A DNA stretch of 64,000 bases, from assembly GCA_002633025.1 (NCBI GenBank), contig NMRB01001548.1:106408-170407 (forward strand), given 5' to 3'. Within the stretch, counting starts at the first letter, position 1. Each line of letters starts with the position of its first letter. Under the pieces are notes generated by a model. It was not told the origin of the DNA and made no database searches. It worked only from the letters and a program-made list of their open reading frames with translations. Shown here in pieces: positions 10,150 to 21,482 of the stretch. The DNA comes from Notospermus geniculatus (Eukaryota > Nemertea > Pilidiophora > Heteronemertea > Lineidae). The translations under genes and the position numbers were made by a program.

Positions 10150-10242
10150 AGACCTTTCCAACAAAGATGGTGGCCTACTAGCTCTCCATTTTAACGTTAT
10201 TTGGTGAGAACTGTTCGACCGCCATCTTTGTTGGAAAGGTTT
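10150..10242. mobile_element. MITE family C, copy 1
   Basis: The termini AGACCTTTCCAACAAAGATGG and CCATCTTTGTTGGAAAGGTTT are inverted copies. GGTGAGAACTGTTCGACC lies inside the right arm. Related sequences are at 30834-30889 and 39203-39461. Confidence 0.8.
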
Positions 10243-11029
10243 AAGCTGCTTCCTACCTCCTCTGAAGTGGATCTCTCTGTACGGCTAGCAAAATGTACTC
10301 ACCTGCAAAATACAGAAAAAAAATAATATAAATAAATGATTTATAGCCCTCGATATCAATAATCAAGTAATAATTTTTAAAACAATGGGGCCTTAAAGCG
10401 CTTTCATCAGCGTCAAAACATAGCAAATCTACTCAGCAAATATAGGCATCCAGTCATTAGAGTTTATTATGGTATTATTAGCGAGTCTAGACCCAGTTTG
10501 CATGATTAATGTTATAATAAATCATATACATGTATTTAGATCGAGTTTCTATCAATTTCACTTCAGACCTTTCATTGTGACTGTGGCCGTTTGAGGTCTT
10601 ATCTTTTTTGCCACCTGTTGTTCAAGCCATCAATACAGAGAGAGCTAACCACTGGTGCCGGGCTCATGCCCAGCGATAAACCGTACTTGTCTCAGTACGT
10701 TCTACCTTAAGTCTTCTCCTGGTCCGTTCCGTCACATTTGTCTTGGAAACCTCTTATAGGATAACCAACTCTGTGACAGGTGCGATAGACCAGTTTGCAG
10801 GAGATCAACAAGTGTTAAAGCGCCCTCTTTTTTCAGTCACCAGTATTATTTTCCTTCCATGAGTTAATCTCTCACTTGAGAAAACATTCTATATTCATGA
10901 ATAAACGTTTTTGTTTGCTGGGCAGCAATGTACGAGCTCAAATGTTTGTTTGTTAGGTTGCGATCTCTCAGCTCAAATGTCGCTGGTACACTTTTCTTTT
11001 TTGGTTGCACGGCGTTGGCAGATAAAGTC
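10243..11029. other. No feature recognised
   Basis: AT-rich first half, with no supported gene or repeat. Confidence 0.45.
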
Positions 11030-11069
11030 TGGAGTGCGTGTCTCCCATGCCTGGAGTGTGTTCCCATGT
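11030..11069. repeat. Left part of the interrupted 20-bp minisatellite
   Basis: Diverged units such as CCCATGCCTGGAGTGTGTTC precede the foldback. They match the array on its other side (11670-11818), so the foldback sits inside the array. Confidence 0.65.
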
Positions 11070-11669
11070 CCGGATATCGCAGGCTGGAGTGGACACAATT
11101 CATATTTAATGTCCACATTAATTCCGATTTTATATCCACATTAAATCAAGAATTTATACCCACACTAAATCAACCAATTGCTGCTGAGTTTTTAATGTGG
11201 ATATAAAATCGCACTACTTATTTAATGTCCATATAAATTCGTATTTTATGTCCCCATTAAATCACGAATTAATATCCACATAAAATCGACCAATCACGGA
11301 TAAGGACTTTTGGACGGATGTGAGTGTTCTTGATCGCTTCCGTCCACAATTCCATCGCTTCCGTTCAAAAATCCGCGATGGAATTGTGGACGGAAGCGGT
11401 CGAGAACACTCACATCCGTCCAAAAGTCTTGATCCGTGATTGGTCGATTTTATGTGGATATTAATTCGTGATTTAATGGGGACATAAAATACGAATTTAT
11501 ATGGACATTAAATAAGTAGTGCGATTTTATATCCACATTAAAAACTCAGCAGCAATTGGTTGATTTACATGTAGTGTGGGTATAAATTCTTGATTTAATG
11601 TGGATATAAAATCGGAATTAATGTGGACATTAAATATGAATTGTGTCCACTCCGGCCTGCGATATCCGG
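11070..11669. mobile_element. 600-bp foldback element
   Basis: An almost complete inverted repeat centred near 11369. CCGGATATCGCAGGC at 11070 pairs with GCCTGCGATATCCGG ending at 11669. The pairing continues through TTAATGTCCACATTAATTCC and similar words, with few mismatches and small indels, to a central hairpin (CGCTTCCGTCCACAATTCC). The arms are themselves made of repeated TTAATGTGGATATAAAATC-type units. There is no open frame of note. It is probably a non-autonomous foldback transposon; a palindromic amplification is the alternative. Confidence 0.85.
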
Positions 11670-11818
11670 AGTGTCTGTCCAATGCCTGGACAGCCTGTCC
11701 CATGCGTAGAGTGTGTGTCCAATGTCTGGAGTGTGTGTCCCATGTCTTGAGTGTGTGTCCCATGTCTGAAGTGTGTGTCCCATGTCTGGAGTGTGTGTCC
11801 CATGTCTGGAGTGTGTCC
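11670..11818. repeat. 20-bp minisatellite
   Basis: About seven units of AGTGTGTGTCCCATGTCTGG, the first ones diverged and the last ones nearly identical. It continues the array broken at 11069. Confidence 0.85.
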
Positions 11819-12551
11819 AACGAGAGCAACAGCCTTCCACTTGATTCTGTCGCCATGGAAACGGCTGATTTTTTCCATAGCCTGATCGCGGGTCAGTATC
11901 TGAACCAATATTTCACCCAATTTGTGTTTGACTTAATTATCGCAACATGCATCCATGTTAGACTTTATTATAGAGTAGGAATGATTGCAATCGTCGCAAG
12001 TATCAATCAACCCCGTTTCCAGGTTCTCAGTTACGCTGTAAACCCTTGAGTTGTAATGTAGTTTCGCACCAGGGGTGAGGTTAAAAGTAACATAGTCTTT
12101 CCAGCTAAGAGCACTCGACATCAAGCTAAGCAGAATATACTGACAAACTCTGTTCGGGGCACGACGCAGTTTAACTCGAGTCTGGAAGTGGCGCACCTTG
12201 TCATGTAGTAACGGAAGAAGATCAGAATGGTGAGATTTTACTGAAATGAAATCAAATGTACCATCTTCAAGTGAACTTCTTTCATGCCTTTAAATTATTG
12301 ACCAGTTCCAAGGAGGCAGAACTCTTTAGTTCTTGTGCTACCGAAAAACAGGTTATGAATATTTATTACGAGAACTAAGGAAAAAGAAACTTCCATCATC
12401 GGTGGCTCAACCCAGAATAAAGAAAAAACCGTATGGTATTGTGCTTGAGAAAGTTGTTCAAACCGGGGGCATTATGCAGAGTGCGATGAAGAGCGATTTG
12501 TGAGTTCAGGCACATCATGGTTATAGTAGACCCGTGATGGAGATGACAATG
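11819..12551. other. No feature recognised
   Basis: No supported gene or repeat. Confidence 0.45.
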
Positions 12552-12686
12552 ATGGGAGACTTGGAGGCCGCGTGTTAACAGTAGTGTGACGTTGTGGCTT
12601 CGCCGCGTGTACGTCTTCTCTGTGACGTTAGATTTCGTGACGTTCCTGGAATGGTGGTGGCCTCTAACGGCAGTAAAGTCTCCCAT
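12552..12686. mobile_element. MITE family A, copy 2 (left arm eroded)
   Basis: The ends ATGGGAGACTT and AAGTCTCCCAT are inverted. The right arm GGCCTCTAACGGCAGTAAAG is intact; the left arm is mutated. The interior has TTCTCTGTGACGTTAG and TTCGTGACGTTCC. Confidence 0.75.
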
Positions 12687-13140
12687 TCAGCCAAAAAGGG
12701 AAGATTTTGCAAGCACGCTTTACACAAGTTAATTGATGGATTGCAAAGAGCCCTTCTCTGGCCCCAGGAAACACCTCAAGACTGATATTCCTTGGACACA
12801 GGAGGAAGTTTAAGATTTGTTACGAGCATGTTTCATGTCACTCTACATGACAAAAACCAATATAGCATAGAAAACTGCTCCCTGCTTGAGTTTACCTGGC
12901 GCTTACAAACAACTACACCTTTCGGCTTGAAAAAACCTATTGACACTTTGCCAAGATTGTTTTCCTGCCTCGAAAAACGAATTCCTTCGCAACAGTGGTA
13001 ACGTCGGACGTTCTGATGCTATCTCGACCCACAAAGTTTAGATATGTACAAAACGAAGAACAGAGAAACGCACAGGGATGCTGTGAAAATACATGTAATG
13101 TTCTTTTTGTATGCATACATAGTAGATTATTATACGACCA

Positions 13141-13252
13141 ATGGGAAACCAGGTCCTATAAAATGGACGCCTTTTGTGTGGGAAATTGCATCAGGACGGG
13201 GATGTCATTTTCATTTCAGTAGTTTTAACCACTAGTGACACCTATTGAGGCG
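13141..13252 (-). repeat. Dispersed repeat family F, copy 1
   Basis: It matches, in reverse, 49670-49782 and 56430-56575. Shared words are AATGGACGCCTTTTGTG, CAGGACGGGGATGTC, TTTTAACCACTAGTGACACC and CCTATTGA. There is no coding capacity. Confidence 0.7.
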
Positions 13253-14010
13253 GGGCTCAAACAGTCTGCAGTCATTGAAAAATCCCACTTGTCTTCACGA
13301 TATTTTGGTTCCGCAACCATCCCGGGCAACCATCCGTTGACGACATGGGTGAGTCTCGATCAACAGCGATTTCGTGGGCCTCTGACTGGCGAACCTCGTT
13401 CACCGTGTTCACAGGGCTCGCGTTTTGGAGCGGAAGAGCCCGAACTTTAGATGTGAGTTGCAGCCATCATACCCTGCTTCTCTGCTTCTCTGCTGTCGTG
13501 TTATAGACCATGTGACAAGTTGAAAACCGCCAAAAACACTTCATCTTCATCAGCTGCAGATTTTGCTGTTAAGATACATCAAGTAAAAGCAATCCTAAAC
13601 GTTATAATCGAGTTCAACAATCCGCCATGTGCTTACATACAGAGGGCGAGGAAGGCTTTCAGGCGAACACCGATCTTAACAGCTTCCTTGGGTAGTGGTC
13701 TCCATGGTAACGGCTGTGACGACAGACCTCCACTGATCGCGTTGCACAGTATGGATGGTTCCGTTTGCATTCGGATGAAATGGACACCAGCCTGCTTGTT
13801 GTTGGGTTCGGTGGCGATGGTACTAACACGCATTGTGAAATGAGAATGAATAATTAATCAAGCTTTTGCAGAAGGTTTTTTATCTTACTCTGAAGGAATG
13901 GTAACATGTATAATCTTAAATTTGGCTACATTGAAATTCACTGAGTTCGCTTACTTTATGTCATCGAACCATCTTCACTCACGGTCACTTCCATTTTGAA
14001 GGAATGAAAA
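13253..14010. other. No feature recognised
   Basis: A 107-codon frame (13520-13843) and a 66-codon antisense frame overlap here. Neither shows motifs or good flanking splice sites, so no gene is called. Confidence 0.4.
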
Positions 14011-14139
14011 AGACGTCACTAACAGAGCAACGCAACGCAATGACGTCGCGTCATGACGTCCATGACGCAGTGCAACACGGACGAAACTCGATAAAAGTAC
14101 AACTGCTCACAGCGCCTCCCAGTGGCGGTAGTTCTGCAG
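14011..14139. mobile_element. MITE family B, copy 2 (one end missing)
   Basis: It begins inside the element at AGACGTCACTAACAGAGC and runs to the intact end CTCACAGCGCCTCCCAGTGG and TTCTGCAG. The GACGTC-rich interior is preserved. Confidence 0.8.
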
Positions 14140-14361
14140 GTTTCTCGTTGGATGGAATTCTTTATCAAATGAGTCTTCTTGTTCGAGGAACCTTTTCTGA
14201 AACTCACAAGTAGTTCCTATGCTGCTCCCCCCTCCCCCCCTCCCCTCCCCAGCACTTTGATTTACGCGGAACCCGTTGATATTTGACGGAATTCGCTGGT
14301 GTATAGTAGATGACGTTTGAATAGCGAAGATGTAAAGTGTTCTTATGGAATGGTTAAAGGT

Positions 14362-14362
14362 N
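14362..14362. other. Single N, probable assembly joint
   Basis: One ambiguous base in otherwise clean sequence. The flanks are a TTAAAGGT word and a CT-rich stretch. A comparable N at 38282 separates two duplicate copies. Confidence 0.6.
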
Positions 14363-15331
14363 CCTCTTCCCCGAGCTCTTCCATTTATTCATCACTCCTT
14401 CTTTCTCTTTCTCCTCAAGTTCCCCCACATATCACCTTCTTCTCTCTTCCAAAGCTTTGGCTCCTTCCTTCCTGTCCCAAGATATTTTATCTTCTTTCCA
14501 GTCAAGTTGTTACTCTCAGTAACTTAGAAACAAGTACGTCCTGACCTACGACATAAAAAACAACAGAAGCACCTCTTGGCCTGTATCAACAAATCTAAGA
14601 ACCACTTGAATTTTCCTGATGCAGTCGCTGGTATAGGCTCTGAGATGGGAAATAAGCATTTTTGCAAATGTGTGAACATACGGGATCGTCAACGCCTCAG
14701 TTTGATATAGGGTATCTCGCCCCTCAAACGTTCCTGAGGAGGGTTACTGTCACCGGAGTCTTCTTGCTCCTGGAGGAAGACTACTGTCCCCAAACATAGC
14801 TAAAGAAGCATCCTTCCTTTTGGAACTGCTGTTTTTAGAATTGGAAGACAATCACATCAAGACATTGCGAAGGCAGCAAATATTGCATGGTCGAACTCGA
14901 GCAAGTTTGAAGCCAAACTTTGCTTGCTGCAGAAATTGGCGTGTGGTGCCTCCTGGTCGATAACTGATGAACTAAACAGAGAGGTGACCGATGGGTTGTG
15001 CCTGGTTTATGCTCTTGGCGTGGCTTCCATCCCTCTTTCTTCAACTCACAGCGACACAGCCGCCCTCTGCTAGATCTTCAATGCAACATGCTGCTTGATA
15101 TCACTTCTGCCTGATCGTAGCTTCAAGAAGATATAAACCTATAGACCAACGAGGCTCAGCTCAGCAGGGAGCTAAGATCTAATGTAAAAACGCCCCAGTG
15201 TGACCATTGACTGATTTTGGTCAGGTGGAAAGAGTCCCCCTGTAAAAAGTGTCCAGTTTTGTTGTTCAAGACTATAGAAACCAATCGCCAGAGATTAGAA
15301 TGTACATGTAAAAATAGGATCCTTTGTTAAA
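14363..15331. other. No feature recognised
   Basis: A CT-rich stretch (14365-14510), then unique-looking sequence without a supported gene. Confidence 0.45.
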
Positions 15332-15484
15332 CCTAGGTCACAAATCCACCGGGCCCCGTACAATTTTCTCCACCCAGCGGCTTGCCGTGGATTTTAGAGA
15401 CAGTACGGGTCCATTATGATTTTCATTTTCATTTTCATTTTCATTTTCATATTCATATTTTCATTTTCATTTTCATTTCTACGG
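15332..15484. repeat. Dispersed repeat family D, copy 2, with ATTTTC microsatellite
   Basis: It matches 3978-4083. Where copy 1 has GATTTTCATGTCTACGG, this copy holds about ten TTTTCA or TATTCA units (15418-15478) before CTACGG, so a hexanucleotide microsatellite grew inside the repeat. Confidence 0.8.
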
Positions 15485-15985
15485 TTTTCATTCCCCGGGG
15501 CTCAGGGGCAATCTATCTGTTTTTACTCGCCGTAAGGGCCCCGGAGTGGAGATGTGATGGGGGCTTTACTAGGATCCTTTGATCCGCACAAGTCAAATAT
15601 CAGACTTTTCTCGTGTATTGCAGGAGCCAACACGCTCATCTCACAACCTTCATGGTTTCATGTTGTGGCCATCAGAAGGCCATGCTCGGCCCGACTACCA
15701 TAACGATCGCCTTCACTGCTCATTCGATCCTAACTTCACCATCTGATGCATAATACTACCGATTACATGTATATTTATGAATCTTGACCCCTCTGGGATT
15801 GACATGCCGTCACTTTGCCATTTTATATGAACTCCTTTTGAGCAGCAGGCAGCTAAAAGCTGCGAAGATGTTCTGAATGCAAAGAACCCACCAGTGGACC
15901 ACTCACTAGACTCCTCTTGATAAATGACCCAACATGGAGCCCTGGACATGGATGTAGGTTGAAAGCCCAAGTTTGGCTCGAGAAG

Positions 15986-16158
15986 AATAGGAGCTGTCAG
16001 CGAGTTGACCACTAGGTGTCACTAGGGCCCAATTCAATGCATCTAGCGGACCCAGTCATTATCGATCGAGCAGCGATCATAATAGATTTCCTGTACATTT
16101 GGTCCGCTAAGACTGTGCTGCCATCTGTTAGCAATATGCGCGGCTGACTGCTCCTATT
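15986..16158. mobile_element. MITE family G, copy 1
   Basis: The ends AATAGGAGCTGTCAG and CTGACTGCTCCTATT are inverted copies. The interior matches 33052-33226 (TGTCACTAGGGCCCAATTCA; GTGCTGCCATCTGTTAGCAAT). Confidence 0.8.
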
Positions 16159-16173
16159 AATCAACAGCCTTAC

Positions 16174-16333
16174 CATCCTGGTAGAGCACCTAATCAAACG
16201 CCACACAAAGGTTGTATTGGCTCCGAGGAACAGTTTCTTATTGACTTTGTCTACAAGAGTCTTCATGTCTTTTTGCCGGCCATTTTCCTCAAAAGCTGCT
16301 GCGGTAAAGAAGGCTCGCTTGGGATTTAGTTCC
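16174..16333 (-). CDS. Candidate internal exon, unknown protein
   Basis: I do not recognise the family. On the minus strand an acceptor (GTTAATATCTTCCAG, exon starts at 16333) and a strong donor (ACCAGGATG/GTAAGG, exon ends at 16174) bound a 160-bp segment open in one phase, 1 base plus 53 codons. The peptide runs from ELNPKRAFFTAAAFEENG through KTLVDKVNKKLFLGA to LIRCSTRM. It is helical-looking and basic, without a membrane segment. Codon use is ordinary. The downstream intron would contain the family G MITE at 15986. A possible next exon begins after ACATCCATGTCCAG near 15945 and stops after a few codons. Upstream exons were not found. Both splice signals make it one of the better candidates here, but it is still uncertain. 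Confidence 0.35.
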
Positions 16334-18117
16334 CTGGAAGATATTAACATACGTCAGCCCTCATCTTCATCATCAAGGCACGGAGGTAACGCATTGCTGT
16401 GTTGGGCCGTGGGGAGTAAAGAAAAGGCTGGGAATTCTCCAGTATTCGCTGTATAGGTTAGAATTACAAAATGTTTCAAAAGAAACGAACGAATATGAAA
16501 GACCTGTTCTGGCTTCATCACAGTGTAGGTTTACTGCGTTGACGGGCTTGGCATCCCTTCAGCTACTAGTATTCATCGTTTGAACTTGGAGGAATTATAC
16601 TAATTCCTCCAAGGTTTGAACGAGGAATGTCGTTCTGTTGGGTTGTGCGTTCTGCCCCCTGCTTTACTAAATGAGGTCGACGACAGCAATGGCGGACATT
16701 GTTGAAGTTACGTCGTGGAAACCATTTTAAACCTCTAAGGATACTGCGAAATGAATGTCAAGCTGGATATAGAAATGATGCAAGTTTGTGTATTTCAATT
16801 GGTATACATCCTGCTGAGAAATGGTTTCTCGAGATGAAAGGAACAGTGTTCACCTCTGAATGGCAGAGGTTAAGTTCCTGGAAAGGAAGGCCAATGTTCC
16901 GTAATGGTATTTACCAATGTTTACAGCCGATCTTGATGCTGGTTGCTGGCATAAAATATCTTATTAGACTACACAAGATTGTGTAAGTATAGTCATCGGT
17001 ATCGGGTAGTTCTGGCCACTACCATCCTTATACAAATAGTGATCTCAACAAATCAGTTTATTTGCGAATGCACAGGTTGGATACATTTCCCCCTGCCTTC
17101 TTCAGCTTGTGTTGATGTTCAGACAAAAACTATGACATGGAGGTAGCACTATAGTCGGTTCGGCGAATACCTCATTATTGGATGAAAGCTTGTGAAACTG
17201 CGCAGTACGTTTCGCCGTGTTGTTCACATTTCCGCAGCTCGGCGTAATCCGTTTACACTTCTCACAGCAATAACGAGCACAGATGAAGTACACCCATCCT
17301 CAACGTCACATACAAGCATTCATTTTTTTATGTTGAGGTGAGCAAGTACAGCAATGTTTGGAAACCAAACCGATACTTGATAAGAGGAGACTCCAAACGT
17401 TCTCCATATCTCCACGGTTATGTCAGCTCCTCCATCTTCATCCCAATCTAATGACATTTCGCCGATAAAGATCGGAACTTACTGTAAAGGAAAGCCATTA
17501 ACGTGGTTCCAGATAATTGTCTCGCTTTCAGGAATGGTTTGGAAGACATGGTGGAGATGCTGGGATATTTAGGAAGAGTCGGTGAAGTGGGGTCTGGCCG
17601 TATTACCGAAAGAGAGGAGCGTTGTGACAGGCAAACACGTCGATTAGTTAACCATGCATCAATATTAATGACAAGGGACATAAACAGTTACATATTTACA
17701 TTCGCTCGTTTCGACAATGTAAATCTGTAAAACTGAAACCAACCCAATGATCATGGCCGTCCTGCGTTCCTCGTGGAACAATCCCACGTTATTACTGACT
17801 GTGTGTTCGGTATTCATGTCGTATCGTAATCAGATTAGTTGGAGCTGTAATGTATTGGTGAGGAGCCTGTAACCAAGGCGATGACCGATATCGAGGTCTA
17901 ATGGGAATTCTGTCCAGTCTCAGAGTAGCAACAGGGGAACTCTCAGCCTCCAATAATGACAGAGAGGGCTTCATTGAAGATCTTATATTCTTGCTGTGTC
18001 TGCGTCTGCGTCTGCACTGATACTCAGTAGTAAACATCGGCACTTGCTGTACATTTCTATGTCAGAGGTTGGTGGCAATGGTGTGGAGAGCAAATGGCGG
18101 AGCAGTGTAGGCGATAA
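16334..18117. other. No feature recognised
   Basis: Several short frames but no supported gene. ATGGCGGACATTGTTGAAG at 16690 resembles a translation start but stops after 13 codons unless spliced. Confidence 0.4.
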
Positions 18118-18167
18118 AGTGACCCTAAGGCCAAGGACATTTTAATGTTCTCATTAAACTGATCGGT

Positions 18168-18320
18168 TGGCAGGAGAATCTAACTCTGACATGTATTGCA
18201 ACAATTATACACTAAACACCAACATTTGAGCCCAAATCAGTAGGTTGTCAGTTGCTAGCGCCACCTGTGGTGAAGTGACCACACTGATATGAGCCCGATA
18301 TCAAGCTGACTATAGGGCCC
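18168..18320. repeat. Dispersed 130-150-bp repeat H, copy 1 (diverged)
   Basis: It shares GGTTGTCAGTTGCTAGCGCC and ACCTGTG-TGAAGTGACC, with the following CTATAGGG word, with copies at 19262-19395 and 20829-20965 inside the tandem duplication. Confidence 0.65.
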
Positions 18321-18535
18321 CTTTATAGCAGTGGGTGAGAGTGAATTATCAGTATTCATCCTATGTGTTTTTCTCACCTTTGCACATATTACTCTATCAC
18401 TGAGATGATGGTATGTCCTCCTCAATGCTGCAGGATGCATCAAATTTCTGTTACCATCGGCCTATTGATCTGAACCAATTGCTCGGACCAATTTCCTATA
18501 ATTAGGCCATTGCAATTAGTCCGTAATCGTCGTTG

Positions 18536-20098
18536 TCTATATCGGCTCATGAGCGGGCAAAGTACGACGAAATCCATCAACAGGATCTCTGATGACGATG
18601 GAGAGAGTGTTACTGGTACAATAGCCTACTTCAATAGATTACTGATCAATTGTCCACTTCAACTGGAGCTGTTGGCTCTAGCTGGCCCCAAGTAATCAAG
18701 ATGGTCCTTGATCTTTTGATCTTGTTGTTTCTTGGTTATGTACATGTACTGTACCGCTGTATGAGCTTAGGGCCCGAACCTGACAGCCAACCATAACATC
18801 CCACAACAATTAGGACAATTTCTTCCGTTGGATGTTTTATACTGTATAACTAAAGTCCAAGATATATTATCGAGTAATTCAAATATTTCGGTTGCACTTT
18901 TTACTTTCTTATCTTGTTATGGCCTAATATTTATATCACACAACAAAAGAGGTCAAAGAGAGTTTATTGAAGCGAGTAAAAAATTTAATGTACATGTATG
19001 TCCACTGATGAATACTACTATAATGACCTGAATATTTCTAGAATCCGAATGCTGAGTAAATATATAATGTAGGTAATGCACAACATTTTTCTAAAATAAA
19101 ATTGTGCAACGTTTCTGCCTGCATCGCCAGATATAGATGACTACTGTGCATTTATTTTCCCAAAAAGATTGATGCAAGCTGAATTGTGGTGCAGTCGCCA
19201 TTTCCTTCAAGCGACACAGGCAGCCCCATCGGCATTTTGATGTCTCATTACATCCACTGGTTAGCATGAGAATTTAACTCTGACTTGTATTCCAAGTAAA
19301 ATACACTAGGTTGTCAGTTGCTAGCGCCACCTGTGATGAAGTGACCGCAATTATATGAGCCAACCTAGCTGCCTATAGGGTCACTTTAACATTGGTAGTT
19401 ACCTAAGAAGGCGTGGTTGCCTGAATTTTCATCTCATAGGCCATTCGGAACGACCTGAGGCGAACTGCTTATCTATCCACTGGGCGGCGCATTTCACCTC
19501 GGACACAAGTCCAAGGCAGCCATGTTGTTATCAACAAACCCACGTGACCGACCGTGGAACTATTTTCGCCGAATTTTGGCCTGCTAAGATATCCAACCTT
19601 ATTTCCTGGCTAAGTTGAGGCATATTATATATAAACTTACCGATATGTCACCAAATCTGCCAATTATTGATCAATAACGCAACATTTTTGTGTGAACTAT
19701 TTCGTTCATGCGCAGGATGTGATGAGGCGACCGCATCCAAACCACCAGAAACGCATTGAAATCGTTGCGCGTTCAAGATGGCTGCCTTGGAATTGTGTCC
19801 GAGGGGAAATGCGAGCCGTCACGGAAAATGCCGAGCAGTTGCCTTCGGAAGTTCCGAATGCTCATAGGCCTGTGGTATGGAAGTCCCATCAGATGCCTAT
19901 TACATGCACTTGAATCTTTGCCTGGGTGTGAGGTAGCCTACATGTGTGTATTGTACTAATTAGGCCTACACCCTTGGTAATTTTGACATGGCGATCGAGG
20001 AAGAAATTCCTTTAATCAATTTGTGGATTGCCAGTACACCCTACCTCAAGGAATTGATTACAGTAATCATCTACAGCGTCGATTGATATCAATTAAAG
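18536..20098. repeat. Tandem duplication 1, copy 1 (carries a MITE)
   Basis: It matches 20099-21241 along its whole length apart from the insert at 19442-19860 and its target duplication. Without the insert the unit is about 1.14 kb. Both copies contain CTATATCGGCTCATGAGCGG at the start and GATTGATATCAATTAAAG at the end. Differences are scattered substitutions and 1-5-base indels. No open frame is clearly conserved. Confidence 0.9.
19442..19860. mobile_element. 419-bp MITE with 9-bp target duplication and empty site
   Basis: The termini CATTCGGAAC and GTTCCGAATG are inverted. Further inward, CACCTCGGACACAAGTCC with AAGGCAGCCATG pairs with the matching right arm, giving about 80 bp of imperfect inverted repeat. 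CTCATAGGC is repeated on both sides (19433-19441 and 19861-19869). The paralogous copy at 21001 has a single CTCGTAGGC and no insert. A 9-bp duplication suggests a Mutator-like superfamily source (inference). Confidence 0.9.
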
Positions 20099-21241
20099 AT
20101 CTATATCGGCTCATGAGCGGGCAAAGTACGACGAAATCCATCAACAGGATCTCTGATGACGATGGAGAGAGTGTTACTGGTACAATAGCCAACTTCAATA
20201 GATTACTGATCAATTGTCCACTTCAACTGGAGCTGTTGGCTCTAGCTGGCCCCAAGTAATCAAGATGGTCCTTGATCTTTTGATCTTGTTGTTTCTTGGT
20301 TATGTACATGTACTGTACCGCTGTAGAGCTTAGGGCCCGAACCTGACAGCCAACCAAAACATCCCACAACAATTAGGACAATTTCTTCCGTTGGATGTTT
20401 TATGCTGTATAACTAAAGTCCAAGATATATTATCGAGTAATTCAAGTATTTCGGTTGCACTTTTTACTTTCTTATCTTATTATGGCCTAATATTTATATC
20501 ACACAACAAAAGAGGTCAAAGAGAGTTTACTGAAGCGAGTAAAAAATTAAATGTACATGTATGTCCACTGATGAATACTACTATAATGACCTGAATATTT
20601 CTAGAATCCGAATGCTGAGTAAATATATAATGTATGTAGGTAATGCACAACATTTTTCTAAAATAAAAGTTTGCAACGTTTCTGCCTGCATCGCCAGATA
20701 TAGATGACTACTGTACATTTATTTTCCCAAAAAGATTGATGCAAGCTGAATTGTGGTGCAGTCGCCATTTCCTTCAAACGACACAGGCAGCCCCATCGAC
20801 ATTTGATGTGCTCATTACATCCACTGGTTAGCATGAAAATTTAACTCTGACTTGTATTCCAAGTAAAATATACTAGGTTGTCAGTTGTAGCGCCACCTGT
20901 GATGAAGTGACCGCAATTATATGAGCCAACCTAGCTGCCTGTATAGGGTCACTTTAACATTGGTAGTTACCTAAGAAGGCGTGGTTGCCTGAATTTTCAT
21001 CTCGTAGGCCTGTAGTAGGGAAGTCCCATCAGATGCCTGTTACATGTACTTGAATCTTTGCCTGGGTGTGAGGTAGCCTACATGTGTGTATTGTGTACTA
21101 ATTAAGCATACACCCTTGGTAATTTTGACATGGCGATCGAGGAAGAAATTTCCTTTAATCAATTTGTGGATTGCCAGTACACCCTACCTCAAGGAATTGA
21201 TTACAGTAATCATCTACAGCGTCGATTGATATCAATTAAAG
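20099..21241. repeat. Tandem duplication 1, copy 2 (empty site)
   Basis: The second copy of the 1.14-kb unit directly follows the first. At 21001-21009 it retains the uninterrupted target of the MITE found in copy 1. It ends where AATTAAAG is followed by new sequence at 21242. Confidence 0.9.
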
Positions 21242-21333
21242 TCGAATCCATCCACATCACAGAGCAGACATGGCAGACAAGGAGTCGTTACATGCCAAAG
21301 ACATCTCCTAAATGCTCTTTTAATCGGTTGCAG

Positions 21334-21482
21334 AATCTGCAGATTCGCTGCTGGTGCCAGCCCCAATATTGGTCTGTGGTGGAGCTGGTATGAAGCTGAG
21401 CACACCACAACGCATGGAAGAGTTGTTGCTCCAAGCATTAAAGGTCGTCTCCATACATGATGTTATGGTTCTCATTCCAAAG
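21334..21482 (+). CDS. Candidate internal exon, unknown protein
   Basis: No family is recognised. An acceptor (TCTTTTAATCGGTTGCAG, ending at 21333) and a donor (CCAAAG/GTATAT at 21483) bound 149 bp that is open in one phase, 2 bases plus 49 codons. The peptide starts SADSLLVPAPILVCGGAG, continues with LSTPQRMEELLLQALKVV and ends HDVMVLIPK. A Gly-rich turn is followed by an amphipathic helix, and the codons are rich in CTG and GAG, more coding-like than neighbouring DNA. Unspliced, the frame would run on to 21566. It begins about 90 bases after the second copy of tandem duplication 1. No partner exons were found. An antisense frame of 100 codons overlaps but lacks comparable signals. Confidence 0.35.

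Noticed and set aside
11527-11920. Open frames of 81-149 codons rich in Thr/His/Cys/Ser
   Set aside because: They are translations of the 20-bp minisatellite and foldback arms in several frames; the repeat explains the openness.
13520-13843. 107-codon frame
   Set aside because: No motif, no convincing splice signal, and an antisense frame is equally open.
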